51,218 bases of DNA from Asticcacaulis benevestitus DSM 16100 = ATCC BAA-896. Its GTDB lineage: Bacteria; Pseudomonadota; Alphaproteobacteria; Caulobacterales; Caulobacteraceae. Numbering within the stretch: the stretch's first letter is position 1; the number at the start of each line of letters is the position of its first letter. Both the position numbers and the translations under genes were made by a program. Shown piece by piece: positions 35,008 through 46,343 of the stretch. Below the pieces are notes generated by a model. It was not told the origin of the DNA and ran no database searches. It worked only from the letters and a program-made list of their open reading frames with translations. Where the stretch lies: the NCBI RefSeq assembly GCF_000376105.1, contig NZ_AQWM01000026.1:1-51218 (forward strand), given 5' to 3'.

Positions 35008-35036
35008 AATATATTGTGCGGCGCAATAAGATTCAA
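35008..35036 (-). promoter_or_regulatory. Sigma70-like promoter of the candidate sRNA
   Basis: On the minus strand, -35 TTGAAT (35036-35031) and -10 TATATT (35013-35008) are 17 bases apart, giving a start near 35001. It drives the C-rich RNA towards its terminator at 34920. Confidence 0.55.
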
Positions 35037-35116
35037 GTTAAATCGGATACCGTATCTGTAAACTCACGTAACACTTATGTTTCATTTTGTGAGCAGATTC
35101 TAACCTTACGGAAGGT

Positions 35117-35144
35117 AGCTTTGAACGCTTTTAAGTTCAAAGCT
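35117..35144. repeat. 10-bp inverted repeat upstream of the LacI-type gene
   Basis: AGCTTTGAAC at 35117-35126 and GTTCAAAGCT at 35135-35144 are exact complements with an 8-base spacer. It lies about 105 bases before the LacI-family start and could be an operator or an mRNA leader hairpin. No T-run follows, so it is not a terminator. Confidence 0.5.
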
Positions 35145-35250
35145 CATCTATAGCCAATGAACAGCATCAATTTTGCTTGGCAAACCAGGCCCTTAAGTCC
35201 TATGAGACAAGGAAAGCGCGCCATGAGGGTGCGACTTACGAAAGCACGTC

Positions 35251-36258
35251 ATGTCCACCATTCAGGATGTCGCAAAACTGGCTGGCGTCTCCACCGCTAC
35301 GGTATCCCGTGCGCTGAATGGCTATGAACACGTCTCACCCGGCGTTTTTGACAAGGTGATGAAGGCGGTCGGGCAACTGGGCTACGAGCCCAACCAGATG
35401 GCCAAGTCGCTGCGCACGCTGAAAACCAAGCGCATCATCGTTACCGTCCCCAATATCGCCAACGCCTTCTTCGCCAATATTATCCGCGGCGTTGAAGAAG
35501 CCGCCCAGGCCGCCGGCTATACCGTTCTGCTTGGCGATGTCGGGTTTCGCGGCGACAGCGAAGACGCCTATGCCGGTCTTTTGCGCCGCAAGGAAGCCGA
35601 CGGCATGATCTTCCTCGGCCACACCCTGCCCGCGTCGCTGCAAGGCCTGATCGCCCGGCAAGGCGCGGCCGCACCGGTCGTCAATGGCTGCGAATTCAGC
35701 GATGATCTCGGTGTATCGTCGGTCCATATCGACAATGCCCGCGCCGCGCAGGACGTCATGGACTATCTCTATGGCCTGGGACACCGCCACATCGGCATTA
35801 TCACCGGCGATATGGGCAGCCCGATCAGCCGCGACCGCCTGCAAGGCGTACATGACAGCGCCAATGCCCATGGCCACGACGGCCAACTCCAGGTGGTCAA
35901 CGGGGATTACTCGATCGAGTCGGGCGCCGATATGGCGGCCAGACTCATCGCCCTGACGCCGCGTCCCAGCGCCATCTTCTGCTTTTCGGATGACATGGCC
36001 TTTGGTGCGCTCCACGCTATTCGCTCTGCGGGTCTGGCGTGTCCGGCCGATATGTCGATCATCGGCTTTGACGACGTGCGGCTGGCGCGCTTTGGCACGC
36101 CGGCGCTGACCACGGTGCGTCAGCCGATGCGCGATATCGGCCGCAAGACGGTCGAGCTTCTGATCGGCATTATGGACGAGGGCGTGACCGAGCGCGTCAA
36201 TATTACGCTCGGTCACGAACTGATCGTGCGCGAAAGCACGTCTGCGCCCCGTTCTTAG
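35251..36258 (+). CDS. LacI-family sugar-responsive regulator
   Basis: 335 residues. The N-terminal HTH and hinge helix are textbook LacI (STIQDVAKLAGVSTATVSRA, then GYEPNQMAKSLRT). The periplasmic-binding-like core runs from about 60 (IIVTVPNIANAFFANIIRGV) to the C-terminus, with SIIGFDDVRLARFGTPALTT. It resembles the CytR/RbsR type. No transport or sugar-enzyme gene adjoins it, as the czcA gene converges from the right. It may control genes elsewhere, including the two DUF1080/GMC modules whose upstream regions hold LacI-like palindromes. The ATG at 35251 lacks a clear ribosome site. Confidence 0.92.
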   Translation: MSTIQDVAKLAGVSTATVSRALNGYEHVSPGVFDKVMKAVGQLGYEPNQMAKSLRTLKTKRIIVTVPNIANAFFANIIRGVEEAAQAAGYTVLLGDVGFRGDSEDAYAGLLRRKEADGMIFLGHTLPASLQGLIARQGAAAPVVNGCEFSDDLGVSSVHIDNARAAQDVMDYLYGLGHRHIGIITGDMGSPISRDRLQGVHDSANAHGHDGQLQVVNGDYSIESGADMAARLIALTPRPSAIFCFSDDMAFGALHAIRSAGLACPADMSIIGFDDVRLARFGTPALTTVRQPMRDIGRKTVELLIGIMDEGVTERVNITLGHELIVRESTSAPRS

Positions 36259-36266
36259 CTTAAAGT

Positions 36267-39416
<3,150 letters not shown>

Positions 39417-40664
39417 CTAGTGATCGTGGCTCGCGCCGGACTTCTCGATGTCCGCGCGAATAAGGAAGGCGCCCTTGGTGACATAGACCTCACCCGGTGC
39501 GAGGCCGCCCAGAACTTCGGTCCATTCCGGCGTCTGACGGCCCAGTTTGAGCATCCGAACCTCGTAGGTGGTCCCGACCCTGGCGAACACCACCTGAAAA
39601 TCGCGGAAGCGCTGGATGGCTTCGGTGCGGACGGCCAGTGGCATGCCTTGCGAACCCACCGTAAAGCTGCCCTCAACACCGAGACCTGAGCGGAAACTGG
39701 CGGAGGCGCCCGCCGGCAGATGGACATGCGCCATCAGGGTCTGTGTGGTCGGATCGGCATGGGGCAACAAGGCCTCGACCTTGGCCGTAAGTCTGGTCTG
39801 GCCGTCGAGGCTGCGCACCTCAACGTCCTGCCCCACCCGGATCTTCTCGGCATCACGCGGAAAGACGAAGAACTCGGCATGCAGGGCATTGGGATCGGCG
39901 ATCACATAGAGCGGGCTGTCATAGGCCACGCCGCCGACATTGGCGTTCTTTTCCATGATAACACCGGAGATGGGCGCCGGAATGGCGTAGGTTTGCAGGC
40001 TTTCGCTCGATTCGACGCGCGCCAGCACCTGCCCCTTTTGCACCAACTGCCCGAGCTCGCCGTTCATCGAGATGATGCGACCGGGGTACCAGGCGCGGAC
40101 CTCGCTCCTGCCCTCGGGCGTGATCTCGATACGACCCGACATGTCGATACGCTCAGCCAGGATGGCAGCCCCCGCCGCTTCGGTCTGGATGCCGGCGCTG
40201 ACCGCCGCATCCGGCGCAAGCGTTGTCCGGCCCTCATAGGAAGCATAGGTCCAGGTCGAGACCTTGCCGTCGTGCGTTGCCTTGATGGCGACATCGAACG
40301 AATGCGGTTCGCGCACCACACCCTGCCCGCGCAGGAAATCGCCTTCAGGTGCGAAGCTGAAGCTATCAACCTGGCCGCCCAGCCTTGTCAGGCTCGTCGT
40401 GACCGTCACCGATTTCGGACTGAGGGGCTTCGATTTCAGATATGGGTAAAAGCGGAACTCAGGCTCAACGCCATCCTCAAACAGGGTGACCTCGAGCGAA
40501 AAATCGCCGTCTTCCAGCAGACGCCCGCCGTGCGGTCCCTTGGCGGTCTCCCCGCCTTCGGCATGACCATGCTCGTCCTTTTCAGTCTTGCTACAGGCGC
40601 TAAGCGCCAGCGCAGCCGCACCGGCCAGCCAGAACCGGCGATTTATAAGATGTGATCTATACAT
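39417..40664 (-). CDS. czcB: Metal efflux RND periplasmic adaptor
   Basis: 415 residues from ATG 40664, which shares a base with the czcC stop. A lipobox (LSAC) follows the signal (FWLAGAAALALSAC). Next is a His-rich stretch (EHGHAEGGETAKGPHGG), a metal-binding N-terminal extension of CzcB-type adaptors. Then come lipoyl, hairpin and barrel domains (MSGRIEITPEGRSEVRAWYP, then APISGVIMEKNANVG). The C-terminus ends SHDH. It links CzcA to CzcC and may hand over metal. An in-frame start at 40700 overlaps czcC and is not preferred. Confidence 0.92.
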   Translation of the reverse strand: MYRSHLINRRFWLAGAAALALSACSKTEKDEHGHAEGGETAKGPHGGRLLEDGDFSLEVTLFEDGVEPEFRFYPYLKSKPLSPKSVTVTTSLTRLGGQVDSFSFAPEGDFLRGQGVVREPHSFDVAIKATHDGKVSTWTYASYEGRTTLAPDAAVSAGIQTEAAGAAILAERIDMSGRIEITPEGRSEVRAWYPGRIISMNGELGQLVQKGQVLARVESSESLQTYAIPAPISGVIMEKNANVGGVAYDSPLYVIADPNALHAEFFVFPRDAEKIRVGQDVEVRSLDGQTRLTAKVEALLPHADPTTQTLMAHVHLPAGASASFRSGLGVEGSFTVGSQGMPLAVRTEAIQRFRDFQVVFARVGTTYEVRMLKLGRQTPEWTEVLGGLAPGEVYVTKGAFLIRADIEKSGASHDH

Positions 40665-41944
40665 TAGTTGGCATCCTGAACGGGAATAAGAGGAACCCAC
40701 TGGCCAGCCAGGTGTTCACGGCGGGCGCGCTCCAATTGAAAGGTTTTAAGAACGAAGAGACGGCGCGTTTTGATGCCGATCAGGGCGTCCTGCGCGCCGA
40801 TGACATCGCGGTAGCTAAAGCCACCCCGCGCGAAACCCTCACGCACCTGCGTAACCGCGCGTTGGGCTTGCGGAATCACCTCGGCGTCGATCCGCCTGAC
40901 CTCTTCGGCATAGCTGACAAGCCTCGGTGAGATGGCGGCGATCTCACGCAACCGGATGCGTTCGCTCATTTCGATATCGGTTGCCGCTGCCTCCGCCTCG
41001 GCCTGAGACCGGACGACGGCGCCCTGATTGGTGTCATAGCGACCAAGCGGGATCGAGCCACCGACGACAAAGGCGACCGCCCCATCGGCCTTGAAATGAC
41101 GCACACCGGCTTCAACGGTCGGGTCCTGTGCACGCTTTGATGTTTCCAGCGCTACTTGCGCCGTCGCTATGCGCTGCTGCACCCGCAAGCGCTCGATCTC
41201 CGGCGTCTCCATAAGAGTCGGTGTGGCGCCGGCTGCACTCATATCTTCCAGCCACGCCGTATCAAGGTCAAAATCGACCGGGCCATTCCAGTAGGCCGCG
41301 AGTTGCGCCTTGATCGCATCGGCCTTCTGTCTGGCCTGATCGACGGCAATCTGCGCCTGCGCCACGTCGCTATCCGCCAGAGAGCCGGCAAACAAAGGAT
41401 CGCGCGCGGCCTTCACCCGCCGCGTGACCTCGGTTTGCGCCTGACGCGCCAGGGTCAGCCTGTCCTGCGCCAGCCCCACTTCGGCCTCGCAGACAACCGC
41501 CTCGATCCACAAACCCTGAACCTCGGTCATCAGATCAAGCGACCTGATGCGGCCATTAGCGACGATCAGGTCACGCTCGGCACGGGCAACGCCGATCCGG
41601 GCCTGCCGCTTGTCGCCGCGCTCCAGGATCTGCTGGTAGGTCAGCGTGGTTTCGGTCCGGTCGATACCGCCATAGGGCTGTGAGCCCAAGAGGTTCTCGA
41701 CCTGAAGATCAAGGCGCGGATTGGGTTTTACGCCGGCCTGAAGAAGGCTTCCCTCGGCACCCAGCAGGCGCTGACCTTGAGCAGACAGGGAAGGATCGGC
41801 GGTGGCTGCGCGGGTTATGGCCACAGAAAGCGGCAGGGTTTCTGCCTGAAGGGCAAGCGCGGATATCGCCCATGCCAGGGAAAGGCCTGCGACACGCAGG
41901 GCCGTCGTCTTTGCGCCACCAGGGCGCAATTTAGGGAAAGTCAT
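40664..41944 (-). CDS. czcC: Metal efflux outer-membrane channel (TolC family)
   Basis: 426 residues. A signal region (LRVAGLSLAWAISALALQAE) is followed by two OEP repeats (about 50-220 and 240-420) rich in long helices. The protein forms the trimeric outer-membrane tunnel for the CzcAB pump. QAGVKPNPRLDLQVENLLGS is the typical CzcC/CusC-side N-terminal motif. First structural gene of the pump operon; its stop overlaps the czcB start. Confidence 0.92.
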   Translation of the reverse strand: MTFPKLRPGGAKTTALRVAGLSLAWAISALALQAETLPLSVAITRAATADPSLSAQGQRLLGAEGSLLQAGVKPNPRLDLQVENLLGSQPYGGIDRTETTLTYQQILERGDKRQARIGVARAERDLIVANGRIRSLDLMTEVQGLWIEAVVCEAEVGLAQDRLTLARQAQTEVTRRVKAARDPLFAGSLADSDVAQAQIAVDQARQKADAIKAQLAAYWNGPVDFDLDTAWLEDMSAAGATPTLMETPEIERLRVQQRIATAQVALETSKRAQDPTVEAGVRHFKADGAVAFVVGGSIPLGRYDTNQGAVVRSQAEAEAAATDIEMSERIRLREIAAISPRLVSYAEEVRRIDAEVIPQAQRAVTQVREGFARGGFSYRDVIGAQDALIGIKTRRLFVLKTFQLERARREHLAGQWVPLIPVQDAN

Positions 41945-41992
41945 TGAAATATCTCGCTATGTTTCTGAGCGCGCCCATAGGCGCAGGTGCAC

Positions 41993-42454
41993 TTAAATGC
42001 GGCTCAGACCACGCGGAGGCTGGTCAATGGAGGCCGGAAACTGACCGGCAAGGCTTTTCGTCACATCCGGGCGCAGGATGACGGACGCAACGGCGGGAAA
42101 AGGCACGGACACATCCATATTGCTGAGCGTGCCGGAAGGATTTTCATTAAAATGGTGGTGGTGATTGAGGTCCATCATATCGGCCGCATCATGCACATCC
42201 GGCGCATCTGTATGGCCAACGCACGACTCTTTCGAACCGTCACAGGCCGATAACCAGCCACCATCGGCCAGTTTGATGTCGCCCTTGGCCTGATGCTCCA
42301 TAATAAACAGGCTAGACTGCGCTGACGCAAAGCTGGCGTTGAGAATCGCCACCGTGCAGAGCAAGGCGGTGAAAGCCCAAAGGCGTGACAACCATGATGT
42401 GGCCGGGCGTTGCATGCAGATCAAAGACGGGTCCGGAGATGGCATGAGAACCAT
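41993..42454 (-). CDS. CzcI-like His-rich periplasmic protein upstream of czcCBA
   Basis: 153 residues. A signal-like helix (WAFTALLCTVAILNASFASA) precedes a soluble part with two Cys (LSACDGSKESCVGH) and the Asp/His cluster DVHDAADMMDLNHHHHFNE, a likely metal site. It ends PPRGLSRI. Position and size resemble CzcI-type leader proteins of metal-efflux operons, thought to modulate induction, but the similarity is general and I cannot name a family. GAGAGG lies 6 bases before ATG 42454. It is 48 bases upstream of czcC on the same strand. Confidence 0.65.
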   Translation of the reverse strand: MVLMPSPDPSLICMQRPATSWLSRLWAFTALLCTVAILNASFASAQSSLFIMEHQAKGDIKLADGGWLSACDGSKESCVGHTDAPDVHDAADMMDLNHHHHFNENPSGTLSNMDVSVPFPAVASVILRPDVTKSLAGQFPASIDQPPRGLSRI

Positions 42455-42588
42455 GCACGAGCCTCTCTACACTGTTTTTCGATGAACGAACAGATGGATG
42501 TCACCTTATCATATGCGACCAGCCGCAGCTAAAAACACCCCCCTTCAAAGGGGTTCCGGCCAGCCGCAAGGAAGTTGGTGAGAGGCCA

Positions 42589-42603
42589 TTGTAATCGATT
42601 TCA
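42589..42603. promoter_or_regulatory. LacI-type operator-like site upstream of DUF1080 gene 2
   Basis: TTGTAATCGATTTCA, an imperfect palindrome with central CG, 85 bases before the DUF1080 start of the second sugar-oxidation module. It shares TTGTAAT with the site at 46322-46337. Confidence 0.45.
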
Positions 42604-42687
42604 GATCATGTTACCCATTTTGAAAATGAGACCATGGGCGCATTAAGACGTCCTCTCACACATGATAAAAAATACAGGGTCGGCAGG

Positions 42688-43494
42688 ATGAAACTTTTCA
42701 CATTAGCCACGAGTCTGCTCGCACTGTCGCTCGCGCCAGCGGTGACACAGGCCGGGGACTTGGGCTTTACCGATACACCCCTACTGCCCGGCGGCAAGTG
42801 GCACGTCCATGATCCGGCACGTCCGCATCCGGCCATTGTCACCGCCGGCAAGACAGCGTCCGATGCGCCTTCCGACGCCATCGTGTTGTTCAATGGTGGC
42901 GACCTTAACGCCTTTAAAATGAGCGACGGCAAGCCGGCCGACTGGATCCTGGCCGATGGCGCCATGACCGTGCCAAAGCGCGAAGGCCAGCATGGCGATG
43001 GCAGCCTGACCACTAAGGACAGCTTCGGCGATATCCAGCTTCATCTTGAATTCCGCTCGCCCGCTATCGTCAACGGCACCTCGCAGAACCGCGGTAATTC
43101 CGGCGTTATTCTCATGGGCCAGTATGAGGTTCAGGTGCTCGATTCCTACGATAACGTCACCTATGCCGACGGGCAGGCCTCCGCCATCTATGCCTGGAAG
43201 CCGCCGCTGGTGAATGCGTCGCGAAAGCCCGGCGAATGGCAGACCTACGACATCATTTTCGAGCGCCCGCATTTCGACGCTGGCGGCCAGGTCACAAGGC
43301 CAGCCTATGTCACCGTGCTGCACAATGGCGTGCTGACGCAGAACCATCAGGAAATCCTCGGCAAGACCGACTGGAAGACGCTGGCCACCTATCATCCGCA
43401 CGCCGATGCCATGCCCTTCACCCTGCAGGACCACGGCACACCGGTATCCTATCGCAACATCTGGGTGCGCAAACTGGCGCCCGCCGAGGAGTAG
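42688..43494 (+). CDS. DUF1080 (3-keto-disaccharide hydrolase domain) secreted protein
   Basis: 268 residues from ATG 42688, which opens a signal peptide (MKLFTLATSLLALSLAPAVTQA); the in-frame start at 42634 adds a non-signal lead. The DUF1080 signature (AIVLFNGGDLNAFKMSDGKP) is followed by FGDIQLHLEFRSPAIVNGTS, NRGNSGVILMGQYEVQVLDS and VTVLHNGVLTQNHQEILG. NSGV and the QYEVQVLDS strand are hallmarks of the fold. It is first in an operon with the small subunit (5 bases downstream) and the GMC flavoprotein, supporting a role in cleaving 3-keto-glycosides made by that enzyme. It is more typical of DUF1080 than the copy at 9243. Confidence 0.9.
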   Translation: MKLFTLATSLLALSLAPAVTQAGDLGFTDTPLLPGGKWHVHDPARPHPAIVTAGKTASDAPSDAIVLFNGGDLNAFKMSDGKPADWILADGAMTVPKREGQHGDGSLTTKDSFGDIQLHLEFRSPAIVNGTSQNRGNSGVILMGQYEVQVLDSYDNVTYADGQASAIYAWKPPLVNASRKPGEWQTYDIIFERPHFDAGGQVTRPAYVTVLHNGVLTQNHQEILGKTDWKTLATYHPHADAMPFTLQDHGTPVSYRNIWVRKLAPAEE

Positions 43495-43499
43495 AGATC

Positions 43500-44090
43500 A
43501 TGGCTCACGATCATAATCCCCTTCTTGATCCCCAACGACTTGACAGACGCAGCTTGCTGACCGGTATCCTGGCCATGGTCGGCGGCGTGGCGATAGCCCC
43601 CATAGCCCGCGCCATGCAGGCCGGCATGGACCCCGGTTACACGGTAGAAAAGCCTTACATGACCGATGATCAGCGCAAGCTGACCGCCGCCGTTTCCGAA
43701 CGCATCATCCCAACCACCGATACGCCAGGCGCGATCGCCGCCGGTGTGCCGGCCTTTATCGAGATGATGTTGTCGGAATGGTACTGGCAGGACGAGCGCG
43801 ACCTGGTGATGGGCGGGCTTACGGCCATCAATGCCTTCGCACAAACCACCTACGGCAAACCATTTGCCGGCGCCACGCCTGTTCAGCAGGACGCCATCCT
43901 CACTCTGGCCATGGACAAGCAACTGACCGGAGCGCCGGCCGACGCCTTCGAACACCTGCGGCAAATGGTGATCTTTGGCTATTACAGCTCCGAGATCGGC
44001 TGCACCATCGAGCGCGTCTATCTGCCGGTGCCCGGCCGTTATGACGGCGCCTACCCCTATGCCGACGTCAACCGCGTCTTTTCGTCTTAA
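43500..44090 (+). CDS. Gluconate 2-dehydrogenase subunit 3-like protein (LacA-like, Tat-exported)
   Basis: 196 residues from ATG 43500, with GGAG upstream. RRSLLTGILAMVGGVAIAPI is a twin-arginine signal. The family motif SERIIPTTDTPGAIAAGVPA is at about 70-90. The C-terminal block (YYSSEIGCTIERVYLPVPGR) is the part that packs on the large subunit. It serves as chaperone and export escort for the GMC flavoprotein, as in gluconate and FAD-glucose dehydrogenases. It is the second gene of the module, 10 bases before the GMC gene. Confidence 0.9.
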   Translation: MAHDHNPLLDPQRLDRRSLLTGILAMVGGVAIAPIARAMQAGMDPGYTVEKPYMTDDQRKLTAAVSERIIPTTDTPGAIAAGVPAFIEMMLSEWYWQDERDLVMGGLTAINAFAQTTYGKPFAGATPVQQDAILTLAMDKQLTGAPADAFEHLRQMVIFGYYSSEIGCTIERVYLPVPGRYDGAYPYADVNRVFSS

Positions 44091-44100
44091 GAGGCCCCCA

Positions 44101-45792
44101 ATGTCTGACTATGAATTCGACGCCATCGTCATCGGCTCCGGCGTCTCCGGTGGCTGGGCCGCCAAGGAACTGACCGAAAAGGGCATGAAGGTTCTGATGC
44201 TCGATCGTGGCCGCATGGTCGAGCACGGCACCGACTATCCTTTTGAGGGCACCGGCGCGTGGGAGCAGCCCTATCGCGGCGACACACCCCCTGCCCTGAC
44301 GGAGAGCGACTATTACGCATCGCGTTACGGCGGTGCCGGCCAGACGGCCGTCAAGGACTTCATGAACAATGACCGCCTGAACCCCTACGCCATCAAGGAC
44401 GGCCCAGAATTTCGCTGGGTTCGGCCAGGGATTGTCGGCGGCAAGTCGATCACCTGGGGGCGCGTGTCTTTGCGCTTTGGCCCGCAGGATTTCACCGCCA
44501 ACGGTCAGGACGGTCACGGTGTCGACTGGCCGATCCGCTACGACGACATCGCGCCGTGGTATTCTTATGTCGAAGCCTATGCCGGTATCGCCGGCTCAAA
44601 AGAAGGCCTGACACACCTGCCCGATGGCGAATTCCAGCCGCCCCACCCGATGAATGTGGCGGAGATCTGGGCCAAGGAACGCCTCGAAAAGGCCATCCCC
44701 GGCCGCAAGCTCATCCCAACCCGCGTCGCCAACATGACCGAGGACAAGCCCGAACAGGGCCGTTCGCGCTGCCAGAGCCGCTCGCAGTGCAATCGCGGCT
44801 GTTCGTTCGGCGCCTATTTTTCGACCCAGGCCGTCACCCTGCCCGCTGCCCGCGCCACCAACAAACTGACCCTGCTGGCCGATCAGGTGGTGACCTCGCT
44901 CGAATACGATCCGACAACCAAGAAGGTCACCGGCGTGCGCACCATCGACGCCAATACCAAGGTGGCAAAAACCTATCGCTCGCGCATCGTTTTCCTGTGT
45001 GCCTCGGCCATGGCGTCGAACCAGATCCTGCTCAATTCGAAGCTCGAAGGCAGCGACAAGAGCTTCGCCAATGCGAGCGGCGCACTTGGCCGCTACATCA
45101 TGGATCATCCCATGCTGACCGTGTTCTCGGGCAATCTGCCGCAAGGGGTGCACGCCGACCTGATCGAATATGGTCGCAAACCGACCGGTGTCTATATTCC
45201 GCGCTTCCGCAATATCGACGGTCAGGACCCTGACGCCGATTTCGTGCGCGGCTATGGCTGCCAGGGCGGGGGCCATCGCGACGTCGCCAATGCCACCGGC
45301 TTTGGCGCGAGCATGAAGGAAGGCTTGCGCAAATATGGCGCCTGGTCGGTAGGGTTTAATGTCTTTGGTGAGTGCCTGCCCTATCTCGACAACACCATCA
45401 CGCTTCATCCCGACAAGGTCGATCGCTTCGGCGTGCCGCAGGCCCTGTTCAACGTCACCTACCGTGACAATGAGCGCAAGATGATGACCGACGCCAAGGT
45501 GCAGGGCGAAAAAATGATGAAGGCCGCGGGACTTGTCGATGTCTATGCCGAGGAAAGGCCGCATATTCCGGGCGATTCGATCCATGAAATGGGCGGCGCC
45601 TGCATGGGCAAGGATCCGCGCACTTCGGTGACGAACAAGTGGAACCAGCTCCACGACGCCCAGAATGTCTTTGTCACCGACGGCTCGGCGCTGTCTTCGA
45701 CCAGTTGCGTCAACCCGTCCTTGACCTTCATGGCCTTCACGGCGCGCGCCGCTGACTATGCCGTCAAGCAGGTCAAGGCGGGGGTGATATAA
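44101..45792 (+). CDS. GMC-family flavoprotein, putative glycoside 3-dehydrogenase (LacB-like)
   Basis: 563 residues. The Rossmann motif is IGSGVSGGWAAKEL (9-22). Cys224, Cys230 and Cys234 (CQSRSQCNRGC) match the cluster in the homologue at 11135 and could hold a 3Fe-4S centre. The C-terminal signature is IHEMGGACMG and NPSLTFMAFTARAAD. AAGAGG precedes the ATG. Overall resemblance is to LacB of the Caulobacter lactose dehydrogenase. It should oxidise sugar C3 in the periplasm and pass electrons to a cytochrome c. HEMGGACMG differs from the HEMGTARMG of the first copy, hinting at a different substrate. Confidence 0.9.
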   Translation: MSDYEFDAIVIGSGVSGGWAAKELTEKGMKVLMLDRGRMVEHGTDYPFEGTGAWEQPYRGDTPPALTESDYYASRYGGAGQTAVKDFMNNDRLNPYAIKDGPEFRWVRPGIVGGKSITWGRVSLRFGPQDFTANGQDGHGVDWPIRYDDIAPWYSYVEAYAGIAGSKEGLTHLPDGEFQPPHPMNVAEIWAKERLEKAIPGRKLIPTRVANMTEDKPEQGRSRCQSRSQCNRGCSFGAYFSTQAVTLPAARATNKLTLLADQVVTSLEYDPTTKKVTGVRTIDANTKVAKTYRSRIVFLCASAMASNQILLNSKLEGSDKSFANASGALGRYIMDHPMLTVFSGNLPQGVHADLIEYGRKPTGVYIPRFRNIDGQDPDADFVRGYGCQGGGHRDVANATGFGASMKEGLRKYGAWSVGFNVFGECLPYLDNTITLHPDKVDRFGVPQALFNVTYRDNERKMMTDAKVQGEKMMKAAGLVDVYAEERPHIPGDSIHEMGGACMGKDPRTSVTNKWNQLHDAQNVFVTDGSALSSTSCVNPSLTFMAFTARAADYAVKQVKAGVI

Positions 45793-45829
45793 AAAAAGGG
45801 GCGCGGACTTAAAGTCCTCGCCTTTTTTC
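45792..45829. terminator. Bidirectional terminator between GMC and cytochrome c genes
   Basis: AAAAAAGGGGCG-CGGACTT pairs with AAGTCC-TCGCCTTTTTT around the centre at 45810, with A- and T-runs on both sides. It serves the rightward GMC operon and the convergent cytochrome gene. Confidence 0.85.
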
Positions 45830-45843
45830 TATTTGTCGTGACG

Positions 45844-46254
45844 CTACTGGCTCGACTTGACGCGCAAATAATCGACCAGAGCCGCACGGGTCTTCGGGTC
45901 GGTCACGCCGCGAAACGCCATGCGCGTGCCCGGCACAGCCTTCGTCGGAGCGGTCAGGAAGGTGTCGAGCGTCTTGTCATCCCAAGTGACGCCATAGGCC
46001 TTCATCGCCGCGCTGTATTTGAAAGTCGCCGAGTGGCCGCCAGCCTTGCTGCCGTAAAAACCATAGAGATTGGGCCCGACGCCATCACTCTTGCCGGCCT
46101 CGATGCTGTGGCAGGCCTTGCACTGCGCAAAAGCGCGCTCCCCAAGAGCCAGGGTGGCCGGATCAACCGGCGCTGGCTTGGCGGGCTTGGCCATCACCGC
46201 CGCGGGCATGCTGCCCAGGCAGACGGTCAATATGAGAGCGTGAATAGGTTTCAT
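45844..46254 (-). CDS. Class I cytochrome c, probable electron acceptor of the GMC dehydrogenase
   Basis: 136 residues from ATG 46254, with GGAG upstream; the frame extends further up but without signal features. A signal peptide (MKPIHALILTVCLGSMPAAV) is cut after residue 22. The heme motif CKACH is at 45-49. GPNLYGFYGSKAG and PGTRMAF, with the axial Met, follow as in small c2/c550-like cytochromes. In Caulobacter lacC encodes a cytochrome c for the lactose dehydrogenase; here the gene is convergent with the GMC gene instead of in its operon. Confidence 0.9.
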   Translation of the reverse strand: MKPIHALILTVCLGSMPAAVMAKPAKPAPVDPATLALGERAFAQCKACHSIEAGKSDGVGPNLYGFYGSKAGGHSATFKYSAAMKAYGVTWDDKTLDTFLTAPTKAVPGTRMAFRGVTDPKTRAALVDYLRVKSSQ

Positions 46255-46321
46255 AGGATCTCCAGCCTGTAAGCGCCAATATGCCGCAAGTCTATGGCAT
46301 TTTTGCAAGAGGTGCCACACA

Positions 46322-46337
46322 TTGTAATCCATTACAA
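46322..46337. promoter_or_regulatory. Perfect palindrome TTGTAAT-CC-ATTACAA upstream of the cytochrome c gene
   Basis: Seven-base arms around CC, 68 bases before the cytochrome start and just past the otsA stop. It shares the TTGTAAT half with the site upstream of the DUF1080 operon at 42589, so one LacI-type protein may co-regulate dehydrogenase and cytochrome. Confidence 0.5.
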
Positions 46338-46343
46338 CAGGAT

